From Fundidesulfovibrio magnetotacticus (lineage in GTDB: Bacteria > Desulfobacterota > Desulfovibrionia > Desulfovibrionales > Desulfovibrionaceae): DNA of 64,000 nucleotides. The stretch is from positions 1 to 64,000 of the forward strand of contig NZ_BLTE01000010.1 of assembly GCF_013019105.1 (NCBI RefSeq), written 5' to 3'. The number at the start of each line of letters is the position of its first letter. The first letter of the stretch is position 1. Made by a program: the position numbers and the translations under genes. Positions 8,706-17,409 of the stretch are shown in pieces. The notes under the pieces were generated by a model. The model had not been told where the DNA came from. It made no database searches and saw only the letters and a list, made by a program, of their open reading frames with translations.

Positions 8706-9061
8706 CAGGACACCCTCACCGGATGCTGGAAGGTGGCCTCGCGGCCCGTGGCGTCCTCCACGGTGATGAGCAGGAGGCAGCGGCCGTCGTGGGGCTGCTC
8801 CACCTCCACGGCGATGGAGCGGGCGCGACCGTCATCCAAAAGGGGGCGCAGGGCCTGCTCGGCATACTGCCGGGCCAGGACGCCGATGCGCGGGAGGTCC
8901 TTTGAGCGGGCCAGCTCGTGCAGGCGCGAGCCGATGGACGGATCGGCCCACCAGGAGCCCAGCGGCGTGGCAAGACGGATGTAGACGGCGTTGCCCAGAT
9001 GGCTTATTCGGGCGGATAAGTACTCGCCGGTGTACGGATCAATGGCCTGGTCGATGCCCAT
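8705..9061 (-). CDS. Mu gp46-like baseplate protein (GP46/gp25 family)
   Basis: 118 residues from the ATG at 9061 (MGIDQAIDPYTGEYL). An in-frame GTG at 9070 would put the start within a hairpin stem and is less likely. Family features are the IDPxTG start, LATPLGSWWADPSIGSRL and RPLLDDGRA, as in Mu gp46 and T4 gp25, the lysozyme-fold wedge protein that initiates sheath polymerisation. The start codon lies 7 nt downstream of a -10-like hexamer in the hairpin (see promoter entry), so the message may be leaderless. Confidence 0.88.
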   Translation of the reverse strand: MGIDQAIDPYTGEYLSARISHLGNAVYIRLATPLGSWWADPSIGSRLHELARSKDLPRIGVLARQYAEQALRPLLDDGRARSIAVEVEQPHDGRCLLLITVEDATGREATFQHPVRVS

Positions 9062-9114
9062 GGCCGCCACTTTAGTGGCGGGCAGGGGAGGCGGGATAGG
9101 TGAAGGGGTTCAGT
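9062..9114 (-). promoter_or_regulatory. Candidate phage late promoter 1 (upstream of gp46)
   Basis: Reading the minus strand: dyad TGAA-CCCC-TTCA (9101-9112), 26 nt, then TAAAGT (9069-9074) in the loop of a perfect 7-bp hairpin CCGCCAC/GTGGCGG (9064-9081), then 7 nt and the gp46 ATG. The 20 bp at 9095-9114 recur exactly at 22503-22522 and 33555-33574. Activator-dependent (Mor/C-type) control is inferred from dyad-to-hexamer spacing. Confidence 0.55.
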
Positions 9115-9158
9115 GGAGATGAAGGTTTGAGCAATAGTATCGAACAGGAGTCGTCCGT

Positions 9159-10502
9159 ATGCGGTTGCTAATGAATGGAATCAATGGGCACTACCTTCAG
9201 TATATTATCGACAATGACCATGGAAAAACTGAAGAAGTCCTAGCAGCTGTCGCATATGCAACACAATCGTCACTCCTTTTTGACTGGTGCTGGAACAATA
9301 AAATACCGCTGACATTTTACGGAAGACTTGATGATGGCATAGCGGTTTCATCGTCAATACTTGACGGATTCATCAAGAGGCGTTCACAGAGATATATATG
9401 TCGCCTTGTTCAGCATCACCATGCAAAAGTAATATGGTGGAAAGGGTCTGGTCTGTACATCGGGTCGGCAAACCTATCTGGAAGTGCGTGGTATTCGAAT
9501 GTTGAGACCGGCTGTTTTTTTGATGAAAGCGAGATTACCGACGAGATGGCTAATGACATCGACGATTTATTTCAGCTGCTCCAGGACAAATCAACTCCAC
9601 TAACTGATGAGCTATTCAACGCAGTCAAAAAACGGGAACGCGCACTTCATTTATCCAAGCCCAATGCAGATGAATTCTGGGGATGTCCTGCCATTAAGAA
9701 GTGGTCCGGCTTAGTTCAGACTGCTCCTAAAAGTGCAAAGGCAAGGCAGCGCAGTAAATTTTTAGACGAGTGGCACTCTACACTTCAAGAATTGAGGGAT
9801 ATTGGAGATAGAATTAGCAAAGAGGGCAACCGTCCGGCCTGGGTGCATGAATCAACCCCACGAGGTGCTCAGGTTGATCAGTTTTTACACGCTCATTATT
9901 ACAACAACACGTTCGATGGCCGAAATGCAAAATACAATGATTATTACATTAAAAACAAAGACAGAAAAGAGAATGCCCTCGATGAGGCTATCCACTGGTG
10001 GAGTCGGCTGCCTAACGCACCACACGGTGAAGATGTAATGTTGAATGACACTGGTCCTGCACTAATGAGCGCACTTTCAAAAGAAAGCCTCGCGTCGATG
10101 ACAATTGAATCATTTGCAATGATATGTGGTGGCGTGCATGCCATCAAAGACTATGCACGAAGGGTCGACAATCACAAGGTTGGCCTCCCGTCAGGCGGGC
10201 AGTACACGGTTCAAGATAAAGTTGATGCACTTTCTAAAATGATCTGGAGTGACGTATCACTCGGCGGGTATAACGTTTGCCAAGTCATTGATCACGTACT
10301 GTATGGCGGATCACCAGACCATTTGCCAGAGCGAATTTGGGATGCCGTAACTGATCCTAAGTGGAAAATTCGAGGACTTGCCATTAGCTCCTTTGGAGAA
10401 CTAGTAGGCTGGGCATTGCCAGACAGGTTCCCGCCTCGGAACGGTCGTACATCCAAGGCACTAAAATCTCTCGGCTATGACGTCACTATTCATGCCGAGT
10501 AA
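9159..10502 (+). CDS. Phospholipase-D-like nuclease, cargo gene
   Basis: 447 residues. The N-terminal domain has one PLD half-site: HHHAKVIWWKGSGLYIGSAN, with H88 and K90 of the HxK motif and the GSxN serine and asparagine at 103 and 105, so a homodimer would complete the active site. The C-terminal ~300 residues are of unknown fold, tryptophan-rich. AGGAG lies 8 nt before the ATG. The gene is AT-rich and opposite to all phage late genes, typical of a moron expressed in the lysogen. A DNA-degrading defence or exclusion role is plausible but not shown. Confidence 0.75.
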   Translation: MRLLMNGINGHYLQYIIDNDHGKTEEVLAAVAYATQSSLLFDWCWNNKIPLTFYGRLDDGIAVSSSILDGFIKRRSQRYICRLVQHHHAKVIWWKGSGLYIGSANLSGSAWYSNVETGCFFDESEITDEMANDIDDLFQLLQDKSTPLTDELFNAVKKRERALHLSKPNADEFWGCPAIKKWSGLVQTAPKSAKARQRSKFLDEWHSTLQELRDIGDRISKEGNRPAWVHESTPRGAQVDQFLHAHYYNNTFDGRNAKYNDYYIKNKDRKENALDEAIHWWSRLPNAPHGEDVMLNDTGPALMSALSKESLASMTIESFAMICGGVHAIKDYARRVDNHKVGLPSGGQYTVQDKVDALSKMIWSDVSLGGYNVCQVIDHVLYGGSPDHLPERIWDAVTDPKWKIRGLAISSFGELVGWALPDRFPPRNGRTSKALKSLGYDVTIHAE

Positions 10503-10522
10503 CTTAGGGTAGCTAACAGCAG

Positions 10523-10636
10523 GCTCCTCCGTTGTCCTGCCGCCGTCGTTCTCCCGGTGCACGTGGTGCCGCAGGCTCACCTCTCTGCTCACGTGGTCCA
10601 CGTCCGCGATGGAAGTGCTTGTTAAGTGCATGTTGT
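10523..10636 (-). pseudogene. Duplicated 3' fragment of the gp45 spike gene
   Basis: This 114-bp segment aligns with 11418-11531, the end of the intact gp45 gene, at roughly 85% identity without gaps by eye. It encodes a copy of the spike tip (TSIADVDHVSREVSLRHHVH) including the HxH metal motif, but has no start and runs into the PLD gene's 3' end on the opposite strand. It lies between two cargo genes, marking a recombination joint. Confidence 0.9.
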
Positions 10637-10705
10637 CGTAACATAGGCAACTTGGCCTCATGAACGGCTAGAACAATTCCATATTGAATGCGGTGGTAGC
10701 TTTCT

Positions 10706-11368
10706 ATGTCGAGCAATATATCGAAGCACCCTTGCCCACGTTGTTGCAAACTAACAAACTGCGTTACGATTCGCTCACATAAAATCCACTGGGATGACGA
10801 AGACGCACCCATTAGCGGATGGGATGAGTATTCTATACTACAGTGCATGGGATGCGAAACTAACTTTTTCTTGCACGAAGAATGGTTTTCAGAATGGCAA
10901 GACTCTGACCCAGATGATCCTCCAGTAACAACAAAAATATACTTCCCAAAAATTGAGAAAAAGAAAGCAGGCTCATTGTCCTTTGATATTTTCGTTACTG
11001 ATGAATATGCAGTAAAATCTTTGCATGATGAAATTTATAAGGCAATCAACAATGACATGCCACAGCTTGCAGCGGCTGGAATTAGGACGTTGATTGACAG
11101 ATTTGCTGTTTCGATTACTGGGAAGAACCAAAATTTTGAGAAAAATATTGGATATCTCTGCGACAAAGGACACATTTCTATTGACCAGCTTGGCATGTTG
11201 ACGACGATTCTTGATGTTGGACATAGTGTTGTACACCGCTCTAATGTCCCAAGAATGGAAGATGTCGAGACATGCTTAAGGATCATCGAACTATTAATGG
11301 TATTGGTAAATGACGGACCTGAGGTTGCAGCTAGAATCAAATCAAGAATTCCAGAGAGAACAAAATAG
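10706..11368 (+). CDS. DUF4145-type protein with zinc ribbon, cargo gene
   Basis: 220 residues. The N-terminus has CPRC (C10, C13) and CMGC pairs, a zinc-ribbon layout; the C-terminal half (about residues 105-200: AAAGIRTLIDRFAVSITGKN ... GHSVVHR) matches DUF4145, a domain often found fused or next to restriction and other defence nucleases. AT-rich and on the plus strand like its neighbour. It lies between two copies of the gp45 3' end. No catalytic motif is seen; it may need a partner or act as a sensor. Confidence 0.7.
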   Translation: MSSNISKHPCPRCCKLTNCVTIRSHKIHWDDEDAPISGWDEYSILQCMGCETNFFLHEEWFSEWQDSDPDDPPVTTKIYFPKIEKKKAGSLSFDIFVTDEYAVKSLHDEIYKAINNDMPQLAAAGIRTLIDRFAVSITGKNQNFEKNIGYLCDKGHISIDQLGMLTTILDVGHSVVHRSNVPRMEDVETCLRIIELLMVLVNDGPEVAARIKSRIPERTK

Positions 11369-11389
11369 TATTTGTAGAGTTTAAAGTCA

Positions 11390-12046
11390 TCAACCTGCCT
11401 TTTCTCCCCCTCCCTCCGGCTCCTCCGTCGGCCCGCCGCCGTCATTCTCCCGGTGGACGTGGTGCCTTAAGCTCACCTCCCCGCTCACGTGGTCCACGTC
11501 CGCGATGGACGTGCCCGTGAAGTGGACGTTGCCCCTCCACAAGGCCTCGCTGCCGCCGTTCTCTTCCCCGCCCATCTCCCATTCCGGCGCGTACAACCCC
11601 ATGCGCTCGCTGGCGGTGGCTTCGATCTCGCGGGCCTCCATGCGGATGGACTTCTTCGCCGTGATCTTCAGCTCGTCGCAGTCGATTTCGATGATCCTGT
11701 CTTCCTTCAGGACGATCCGCGCGCCGCTCTGGTTGTACACGGCCACCTCGCCGCTTTTCAGCCCGTCTACGCGGTAGGCCCCGGCCTCGGTGGCCACGAT
11801 GACCGAATGCGCCGTCCTGCCGCCCAGGGGTAGCACGATGCACTGCGTGCCCTCGGGCGGGGCAGAGGTGAAGCCGAAGTGCTGGAACAGCTCGCTGGCC
11901 TGGAGCTTCTCGCCGCTCAGGCCGTCCGCCTGCATGAGCTGCACGCCGGGCTTGGTGTCCAGGGCCGTGAGCGCCGCCCGGAAGGCCAGGCGGATTCGCC
12001 CCAGGGCGCGGCCGATGCGGGCGTCCAGGCGGTCCACGTCCTTCAT
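11390..12046 (-). CDS. Mu gp45-like baseplate spike
   Basis: 218 residues; ATG overlaps the P-gene stop as ATGA. The N-terminal OB-fold region is followed by the triple beta-helix segment (VAVYNQSGARIVLKEDRIIEIDCDELKITAKKSI..) and a tip with TSIADVDHVSGEVSLRHHVH; the HxH motif coordinates iron at the spike apex in the P2/Mu family. It pierces the outer membrane on infection. Its last 114 bp are duplicated at 10523-10636. Confidence 0.92.
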   Translation of the reverse strand: MKDVDRLDARIGRALGRIRLAFRAALTALDTKPGVQLMQADGLSGEKLQASELFQHFGFTSAPPEGTQCIVLPLGGRTAHSVIVATEAGAYRVDGLKSGEVAVYNQSGARIVLKEDRIIEIDCDELKITAKKSIRMEAREIEATASERMGLYAPEWEMGGEENGGSEALWRGNVHFTGTSIADVDHVSGEVSLRHHVHRENDGGGPTEEPEGGGEKAG

Positions 12047-13134
12047 GGCAGTTCCACCACCTCCAGGGCCTTCTTGCCCTTCTTCTTGGACTTGAAGCCC
12101 GAGGCCAGCTCCGGCAGCCAGACGCCGTCTTCCTTGAGCACCAGCTCGGTGATCTTCCCACTGTCCCGGCCACCGGTGAAGGTCCGCTTCATGAGGAAGT
12201 ACACGCCGTCCAGGCCGTGGGGCTCGCTCACCACCTGCACGCGTTGGCCCGGCCGCCAGGGCTCGCCGCTCGCGCCGCCCACGCGGTGGCCGCGCACCCG
12301 GGCCGTGATCTCGAAGCCCTCCAGGCGAGAATCCGCCAGCTGCTTCCTGGCCCGTCGCGCGGCCTCCTCCTGGTTGTCGCACTCGCCCTCGGGGATGATG
12401 AGCGGCCGGTAGCCGGGCACGTCCGGGTCCGTCTCCCGGTGCATGATGTCGTGGCGGCCCTCCTTGTCCTCGGTGCCGTGGGTCTGGCCCAGCACCGTGA
12501 CCTCGGAATACCGGCCGGACACGTCTTCGCGCACGGCGAGGCTGAGGGTGTTGTTGCCCTTGCCGTCCAAGCGCACCACCAGCGTGGCCACGGGCGCGGC
12601 CGTGTAGTCCGGCCCGCCCACCACCAGCGTGCCGTCCGGCTCGCACCAGGCCCAGCAGCCGTTGGCCTCGCAGGCCTTGGCCAGCAGGTCCCAGGCGCGC
12701 TCGCCCGGCTCCACGGCGACCTTCTCCTTGCGGCCTTCGGTCTCCACGCGGATTTTCTCCACGCCCAGGGGGCGGGCCACAAGGTCCACCACTTCCTGCA
12801 ACGTGGCCTCGCGCTGGGTGAACACGGGCGCGGAGCAATCCACCAGCACGGCGGCGTTGTCGCGGCCCGAGATGGTCAGGCTCTGGGTGTCCTTGGCCAG
12901 CTCGCGCTCCACGCGGTCGATGCGCCCGGTGAGCAGCACGTCGCCGCCCAGGAGCACCTCCACGGGAGCCCAGGGCCGCACGCCAGGCGGGATGTCCCCG
13001 ACGGGGATGCCCAGGGTCACGCGCCAGGCGTCGGCCGGGGTGAGGAGGTCGGAATCTATCGTGTAGGAGGTCCAGTCCCGATGCTCGCCGCCGCCCACCC
13101 GCAGGGTGAGGCGGTCCTCACCGGGCGTAGCCAC
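12043..13134 (-). CDS. Mu P (gp44)-like baseplate hub
   Basis: 363 residues from GTG 13134 (VATPGEDRLTLRVGGG), preceded by AGGTG and overlapping the N gene by 17 bp. It shows the beta-rich hub architecture of the phage D/gp44 family: GWDxVxVxxxidxls N-terminal barrel, a LysM-like insert (EVVDLVARPLGVEKIRVE), and RVRGHRVGGASGEPWRPGQR near the end. It forms the trimeric hub that carries the gp45 spike. Confidence 0.87.
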   Translation of the reverse strand: MATPGEDRLTLRVGGGEHRDWTSYTIDSDLLTPADAWRVTLGIPVGDIPPGVRPWAPVEVLLGGDVLLTGRIDRVERELAKDTQSLTISGRDNAAVLVDCSAPVFTQREATLQEVVDLVARPLGVEKIRVETEGRKEKVAVEPGERAWDLLAKACEANGCWAWCEPDGTLVVGGPDYTAAPVATLVVRLDGKGNNTLSLAVREDVSGRYSEVTVLGQTHGTEDKEGRHDIMHRETDPDVPGYRPLIIPEGECDNQEEAARRARKQLADSRLEGFEITARVRGHRVGGASGEPWRPGQRVQVVSEPHGLDGVYFLMKRTFTGGRDSGKITELVLKEDGVWLPELASGFKSKKKGKKALEVVELP

Positions 13135-14470
13135 TGAGCACCTGCCGAGGGGCGATGAAGTTCGGGTTGCGCACGCCGGGGTTGAGGCGCGCCAGTTCCT
13201 CGGAGCGGGTGCGGTCGCCGTAGAGCCAGTGGGCCAGGAGGTGCAGGTTGCACAGGGCCGGGGCCGCCACGGCCACCACGGGCGGGTGCAGCTGGATAAC
13301 CTGGGCTCCCAGGTCCTGCACGGCCAGGGCGGCGGAGCGCATGGCCTCCACCATGGGGTAGGCGGTCTGGGCGGGGAAGATGGCCCGGGCCTCGTCAATG
13401 GTGTCCTGGAAGCGCTGGCGGGAGACGCCCACCACGGCCTCCACCTCGGCCGGGGTGAGGGACGGCGCGGCCGTCTCCGCCACCAGCACGCCCGAGGCGG
13501 CCTGGGCCACGGCCATGGCTGAGGCCAGGTTGAGCGTGGCGGCGGCCATGGCCCTGCCCTGCCCGGCCGGGGTGGAGAGGTCCGGGGCGGGCGCGGGGTT
13601 GGTCTGTTCCGCCGGAGGCGTGACCACCACAGGCCGGGGCGCGGCCTCGCTGGTGAGCGGGCCGCTCACGGGCGTTCCGGCGTAGAGCGCCGGGACCATG
13701 GGATAGGCGCGGCGCGCGCCGGACTCGCTCACGGAGAAGTTGGGTAGCAGGCCGGACAGGCTGGCCAGGGGCGCGAAGCGGCCGAACACGTCGGTGGTGG
13801 CCAGGGTGGACACGTTGGAAACGAGCGATTGCGCCGTGCCCAGCAGGCCAAGCCCCTGCCCGAAGACGCCCGGCACGGCGGGAACGGCCACGCCAGCCAG
13901 GGAGGCGGCCTCGGAGAACACGCCCCGGGCCGCGCCCAGCAGGTCGCCCCGGGCCACCTGGGAGAGGACGTTGTTCAGCTTCCCGGCCCAGCCCTGCACG
14001 GCGGAGAGGTTCAGGCTCTTGAGCTTGTCGAGCCAGCCCTGGAGCTTCGAGGCGTTGGCCAGGGCCTTGGCCTTGGCGGAAGCGCCCCCGGCGAAGAAGG
14101 GGGCGTCGGGCTCGGCCTCCACCAGGTCCAGGCTCACCTGGGCGAAGTCCGGGTTGTCCTCGTGGTGCTCCACGGCGTAGGAGAGGAGGCTCGCGTTCAT
14201 GGAGCCGAACACCGGGTGGACCAGCTCCCCGGGGCCGGGCTTGTCCAGGGCGTCCAGGAGCTTGCGGAGTCCCGCCTCGTAGTCCTTGCCCCAGAACACG
14301 GCCTGGAGGCGCACGCTCCGGGCGCGCCTGCCCAGGTCCTCCACTTCCGCGCCGTCGCGGTAGGGGTATTCGTGGCGCACCTGGGCGCGCTCGGCCGTGT
14401 CGGAGGTGCTGCACACCGCGAGCTTGACGCCCTTGAAGCTGGCGTCCTGCAACGTATCCTTCCAGGCCAT
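13118..14470 (-). CDS. Mu N (gp43)-like tail/DNA circularisation protein
   Basis: 450 residues; the ATG at 14470 overlaps the tape-measure stop (TGATG). The N-terminal ~90 residues (WKDTLQDASFKGVKLAV...AERAQVRHEYPYRDGAEVEDLG) match the DNA-circulation N-terminal family of Mu gpN. The C-terminal half is alanine/proline-rich and helical. In Mu this protein is needed for tail assembly at the baseplate. Confidence 0.88.
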   Translation of the reverse strand: MAWKDTLQDASFKGVKLAVCSTSDTAERAQVRHEYPYRDGAEVEDLGRRARSVRLQAVFWGKDYEAGLRKLLDALDKPGPGELVHPVFGSMNASLLSYAVEHHEDNPDFAQVSLDLVEAEPDAPFFAGGASAKAKALANASKLQGWLDKLKSLNLSAVQGWAGKLNNVLSQVARGDLLGAARGVFSEAASLAGVAVPAVPGVFGQGLGLLGTAQSLVSNVSTLATTDVFGRFAPLASLSGLLPNFSVSESGARRAYPMVPALYAGTPVSGPLTSEAAPRPVVVTPPAEQTNPAPAPDLSTPAGQGRAMAAATLNLASAMAVAQAASGVLVAETAAPSLTPAEVEAVVGVSRQRFQDTIDEARAIFPAQTAYPMVEAMRSAALAVQDLGAQVIQLHPPVVAVAAPALCNLHLLAHWLYGDRTRSEELARLNPGVRNPNFIAPRQVLSGYAR

Positions 14471-16539
14471 CAGTCTCTCCGAGCCTCGGAGGCGTTGTGA
14501 TCGTTGACCACGCGGGCCACCTCGCGGCCGTCCAGCTTCAGGACGGACTCCACCTTGATGACGCCGCGATCCTCCACCACGAGCTGCCGGGCGGCTTCGG
14601 TGGTCTCCTGAGACGGCCCCCAGAGCATGTTGCCCACGCCGCGCCCGGCCATGCCGCCGGAGAACCACCCGGCGAGGCCTCCCAGGAGCGCGCCCAGGGC
14701 CGTGCCTACCAGGGGGACGGCCGATCCCACGGCAGCGCCCATGGCCGCGCCAGCCAAGGCCCCGCCCGTCTCGCCGTAGGTTTCGGAATTCTTGACGTTC
14801 TTCTGGGCGCGGGTGAGCGTGGAGTCGTTTTCGGTCTGGTAGATGTCCCACGCGGCCACGCCAGCGGAGAGCCACGGGAGGGAGCGCGACGCCCCCCCCG
14901 CGAGCGAGGAGGCGGAGCGCGCCAGCCACCCGCCGGAAGCGGCAGCCGTCACGCCAGCGCCGCCCGAGAACATGCGCATGGCCCCGAACGCGGCGGCTGC
15001 CGCCGTCATGGCCCCGATGGCCGTTGTGGCCTCCATGGCAACGGTGGCCAGGCCGGGGAACCTCTGGGCCAGGTCGGCCGCGCCGTCCGCCAGAGCCTTG
15101 AGCGGACCGGAGGCGTCCGAGAGCATGTTGGAGCGGGCGATCTCCGCCTCGTTGGCGGCGCGCTCCACCGAGGCGGCCGTGGACCCCTTGTAGGTGGCGA
15201 AGCTGCGCTCGCCCTCGCCGGAGGCGTTGGCCATGTCCCCGAGGATTTGCTTGACGTAGTCCTTCTGGTTGATGGCGGCCAGGAGCGCCAGCAGGGCCTG
15301 CCGGTCCTGCACCACCTGGCCGATGGCCGAAGCGCTGGCCAGGTCGGCCATGTCGCCCAGAATCTGCTGCTTCTCGTCGCCCTGGGCGGAGCCGAGGCGC
15401 TTCTTGAGGGCCTGATAGCGCTTGTCCTTGCCCATGACCTGCTGTTCGATGAGGTCGCCGAAGGCCTCCAGGGGCAGCTTGCCCTTTTCCCGGGCCTTGG
15501 TGAGCGTGCCGGTGAGGTCGATGCCCAGCTTGGCGAAGTCCTTCTGGGTGTCCTGGCTGTTGAGCTTCTGGAGCAGGTTGACCAGGTTGTTGCCCGCGTC
15601 GTCCTTGCTGCCCGCCGTGGTGGCCGCCGCCTGGGAATAGGCGAGCATCTGCTCGAACCCGGCCATGCTCTTCATGCCGGAGCCCAGGGCCAGCATCTTG
15701 GGCAGCCACTTGGCCATGTCCTTCAGCTCGAAGCCGCCGGACTGACCGGCCACCAATGCCTTGTCCAGGGCCAGGGCGGCTTCGTCCTCGCGGAAAAACT
15801 TGTTCTGCACGCCACGGATGACGATGTCCGCGATGTCGCCCGATTGCGTGCCGGAGGCGGTGGCGAACTTCTGGATGGTGGGGAGCAGCCGCTGGGCGGC
15901 GTCGGACTTGATGGCCCCGGAGGCCAGCATCTTGTCCAGGGCCTCGGCCGCCTCGTCGCGGGTGCCCCCGCCCTCGCGCACGGCCGCGTGGACGGCGTCA
16001 ACCAGCTTGCCGCGTCCGGCCAGGCGCTTGGCCGGGTCCTTCTCGTCGGCGTAGGCGGTGTTGGCCATAAGCGTCATGCGTTTCTCGAAGGCGATGGGCT
16101 GGCGCAGGGCCGCCGCCGCGACGCCCGCCCCGGCCGCCGCGCCCGCCCCCACCTGGCCGATGCCGCGCATGGCGTTCATGGCTGCCCGGCCCGCGCCCCC
16201 GGCCTTGGTCAGGGCTCCGGCCAGGCGCTCGCCCGACTTGGAGGCCGCGTCCAGCTCGCGCCGGGCCTCGCGGGACTCCCGCGTGATCCGGGCCGCCTCC
16301 TGGGCCGCGCGCGTCAGGCGGTCGCTCCTGAAGGCCCCGGCGGCGCGCCCGGCGGATTGGAGGCCGCCCGAGGCCTCGCGGGCGTTCTCGCCCACCTGGC
16401 GCAGGGCGCGGGCCGTGACGCCCGCCCCCTGGGCCGTGCCCCGGGCCGCCTGGGTGATGGAGTCCAGGGCCTTGCGGGCCTGGCCGCCCAGCTCGTCGCG
16501 CAGGCGCAGGATGACTTCGAGGACGGTGCCCTTGGCCAT
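14470..16539 (-). CDS. Tail tape measure protein
   Basis: 689 residues. It begins with a coiled-coil region (residues ~5-110), continues with the TP901-type tape measure core (ALRQPIAFEKRMTLMANTAY at ~145-165) and has hydrophobic glycine/alanine-rich stretches near the C-terminus (GGALAGAAMGAAVGSAVPLV). By the usual ~0.15 nm per residue this predicts a tail near 100 nm. It follows the frameshifted chaperone as in all contractile-tail phages. Confidence 0.92.
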   Translation of the reverse strand: MAKGTVLEVILRLRDELGGQARKALDSITQAARGTAQGAGVTARALRQVGENAREASGGLQSAGRAAGAFRSDRLTRAAQEAARITRESREARRELDAASKSGERLAGALTKAGGAGRAAMNAMRGIGQVGAGAAAGAGVAAAALRQPIAFEKRMTLMANTAYADEKDPAKRLAGRGKLVDAVHAAVREGGGTRDEAAEALDKMLASGAIKSDAAQRLLPTIQKFATASGTQSGDIADIVIRGVQNKFFREDEAALALDKALVAGQSGGFELKDMAKWLPKMLALGSGMKSMAGFEQMLAYSQAAATTAGSKDDAGNNLVNLLQKLNSQDTQKDFAKLGIDLTGTLTKAREKGKLPLEAFGDLIEQQVMGKDKRYQALKKRLGSAQGDEKQQILGDMADLASASAIGQVVQDRQALLALLAAINQKDYVKQILGDMANASGEGERSFATYKGSTAASVERAANEAEIARSNMLSDASGPLKALADGAADLAQRFPGLATVAMEATTAIGAMTAAAAAFGAMRMFSGGAGVTAAASGGWLARSASSLAGGASRSLPWLSAGVAAWDIYQTENDSTLTRAQKNVKNSETYGETGGALAGAAMGAAVGSAVPLVGTALGALLGGLAGWFSGGMAGRGVGNMLWGPSQETTEAARQLVVEDRGVIKVESVLKLDGREVARVVNDHNASEARRD

Positions 16540-17018
16540 CTAACGCCTCCGCCTGGGCACGATGTGGCGGCCCCGGCCGGGGGCCGGGGCCTTGCCGGTG
16601 AGGATGGCCACGAAGGATTCGATCTGGGGCATGGTCATGGAACGGATCTCCTGGAGGGTGAAGGACCGGCCCGCGAGCGCTGTTTCCAGGAGCCGAAGCT
16701 CCCTCAGCTGGCGCTCGCGGGCGCGAGCTTTCCCGCCAGCTCCTTCTCGGCGTCGTCCAGGACGGAATACTCGGCGTAGTGCAGCCCCTCCAGCAGCTCC
16801 GGGGTGATCTTTTCCGGCGGCAGGCTCCCCAGGCGCACCAGCGCGCGGGACCAGATGAACCGGGCCAGCTTGGCCGGGCAGGCCCCGTCCGGGGCCTGCT
16901 CCACGGCCCACTCCATGTCGCCCAGGGTGGGCGCGCGCATCTCGAATTCGGCGTGGCGCACGCCCTCGGCGTCCACGTGCCCGTACTTGAGGGTTCCGGT
17001 GACGGTGGTCCCGCTCAT
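16540..17018 (-). CDS. gp41-gp41' frameshift fusion (tail assembly chaperone, long form)
   Basis: A -1 shift on GGGAAAG (16728-16734) joins the gp41 frame to the frame ending at 16540, giving 159 residues instead of 104. The extra tail (ERQLRELRLLETALAGRSFT..) has no start or Shine-Dalgarno of its own and its frame begins inside gp41, so it is made only by frameshifting. Such G/GT-type long forms coat the tape measure during tail assembly. Confidence 0.85.
16704..17018 (-). CDS. gp41 tail assembly chaperone, short form
   Basis: 104 residues starting MSGTTVTGTLKYGHVDAEGV at 17018 and ending APASAS. It lies between the tail tube and tape measure genes, the universal place of the tail chaperone. 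It contains the acidic helical core (PEKITPELLEGLHYAEYSVL). The zero-frame product ends just after the slippery heptamer. Confidence 0.85.
   Translation of the reverse strand: MSGTTVTGTLKYGHVDAEGVRHAEFEMRAPTLGDMEWAVEQAPDGACPAKLARFIWSRALVRLGSLPPEKITPELLEGLHYAEYSVLDDAEKELAGKLAPASAS
16728..16734 (-). promoter_or_regulatory. Programmed -1 ribosomal frameshift site GGGAAAG
   Basis: On the minus strand the codons read GCG GGA AAG CTC, so G-GGA-AAG is in the correct X-XXY-YYZ phase and is the same heptamer used by phage lambda G/GT. Slipping gives AAA GCT and enters the 41' frame that stops at 16540. Confidence 0.88.
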
Positions 17019-17022
17019 GCGG

Positions 17023-17397
17023 CTACTCCTTGGTGTGGCCCAGGGCCAGGAACTTGAGGTCCACGCGCGCCTCGTTCTCCACGCTGTACTTGCGCCCGGC
17101 GGAGATGCACACGCAATCCGAATAGCTCTCTCGCTGGCCGCCGTCGCTGGCCGGGTAGATGGTGAGCTTGGCACCCTCCACGGCCTCCCAGTCCTTGGGA
17201 TCGTCCTTGGGGATGGCCGCCGTGACGGACAGCTCGAAGGTCTCCACGCCCTTGTGGAAGCCCAGGGCGCGCCCGGTCTTGTTCATGGTCTTGACCAGCT
17301 TCTTGCCGGTGTCGTGCTCCACGTTGAGGTCGATGACCTCGTATTCGGCCCCGTCCACTTCCAGGACGATGGCCCCGACGTATTCCTTGAGCGCCAT
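17023..17397 (-). CDS. Tail tube protein (Mu M-like)
   Basis: 124 residues. Typical tube features: EYVGAIVLEVDGAEYEVIDL at the start, a beta-barrel pattern, and GVETFELSVTAAIPKDD in the middle. It directly follows the sheath gene. It polymerises as the inner tube inside the contractile sheath. Confidence 0.88.
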   Translation of the reverse strand: MALKEYVGAIVLEVDGAEYEVIDLNVEHDTGKKLVKTMNKTGRALGFHKGVETFELSVTAAIPKDDPKDWEAVEGAKLTIYPASDGGQRESYSDCVCISAGRKYSVENEARVDLKFLALGHTKE

Positions 17398-17409
17398 GCG
17401 TTGTCTCCT

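Noticed and set aside
9095-9114. The 20-bp repeat as a promoter for the plus-strand cargo genes
   Set aside because: At the third site the cargo is on the other strand and the repeat lies behind it, while its relation to the phage genes is constant in all three.
12228-12838. Long arginine/alanine-rich frames overlapping tail genes
   Set aside because: These and similar frames over 13-16 kb and elsewhere are high-GC antisense or shifted shadows; the real genes have family motifs and coupled starts.
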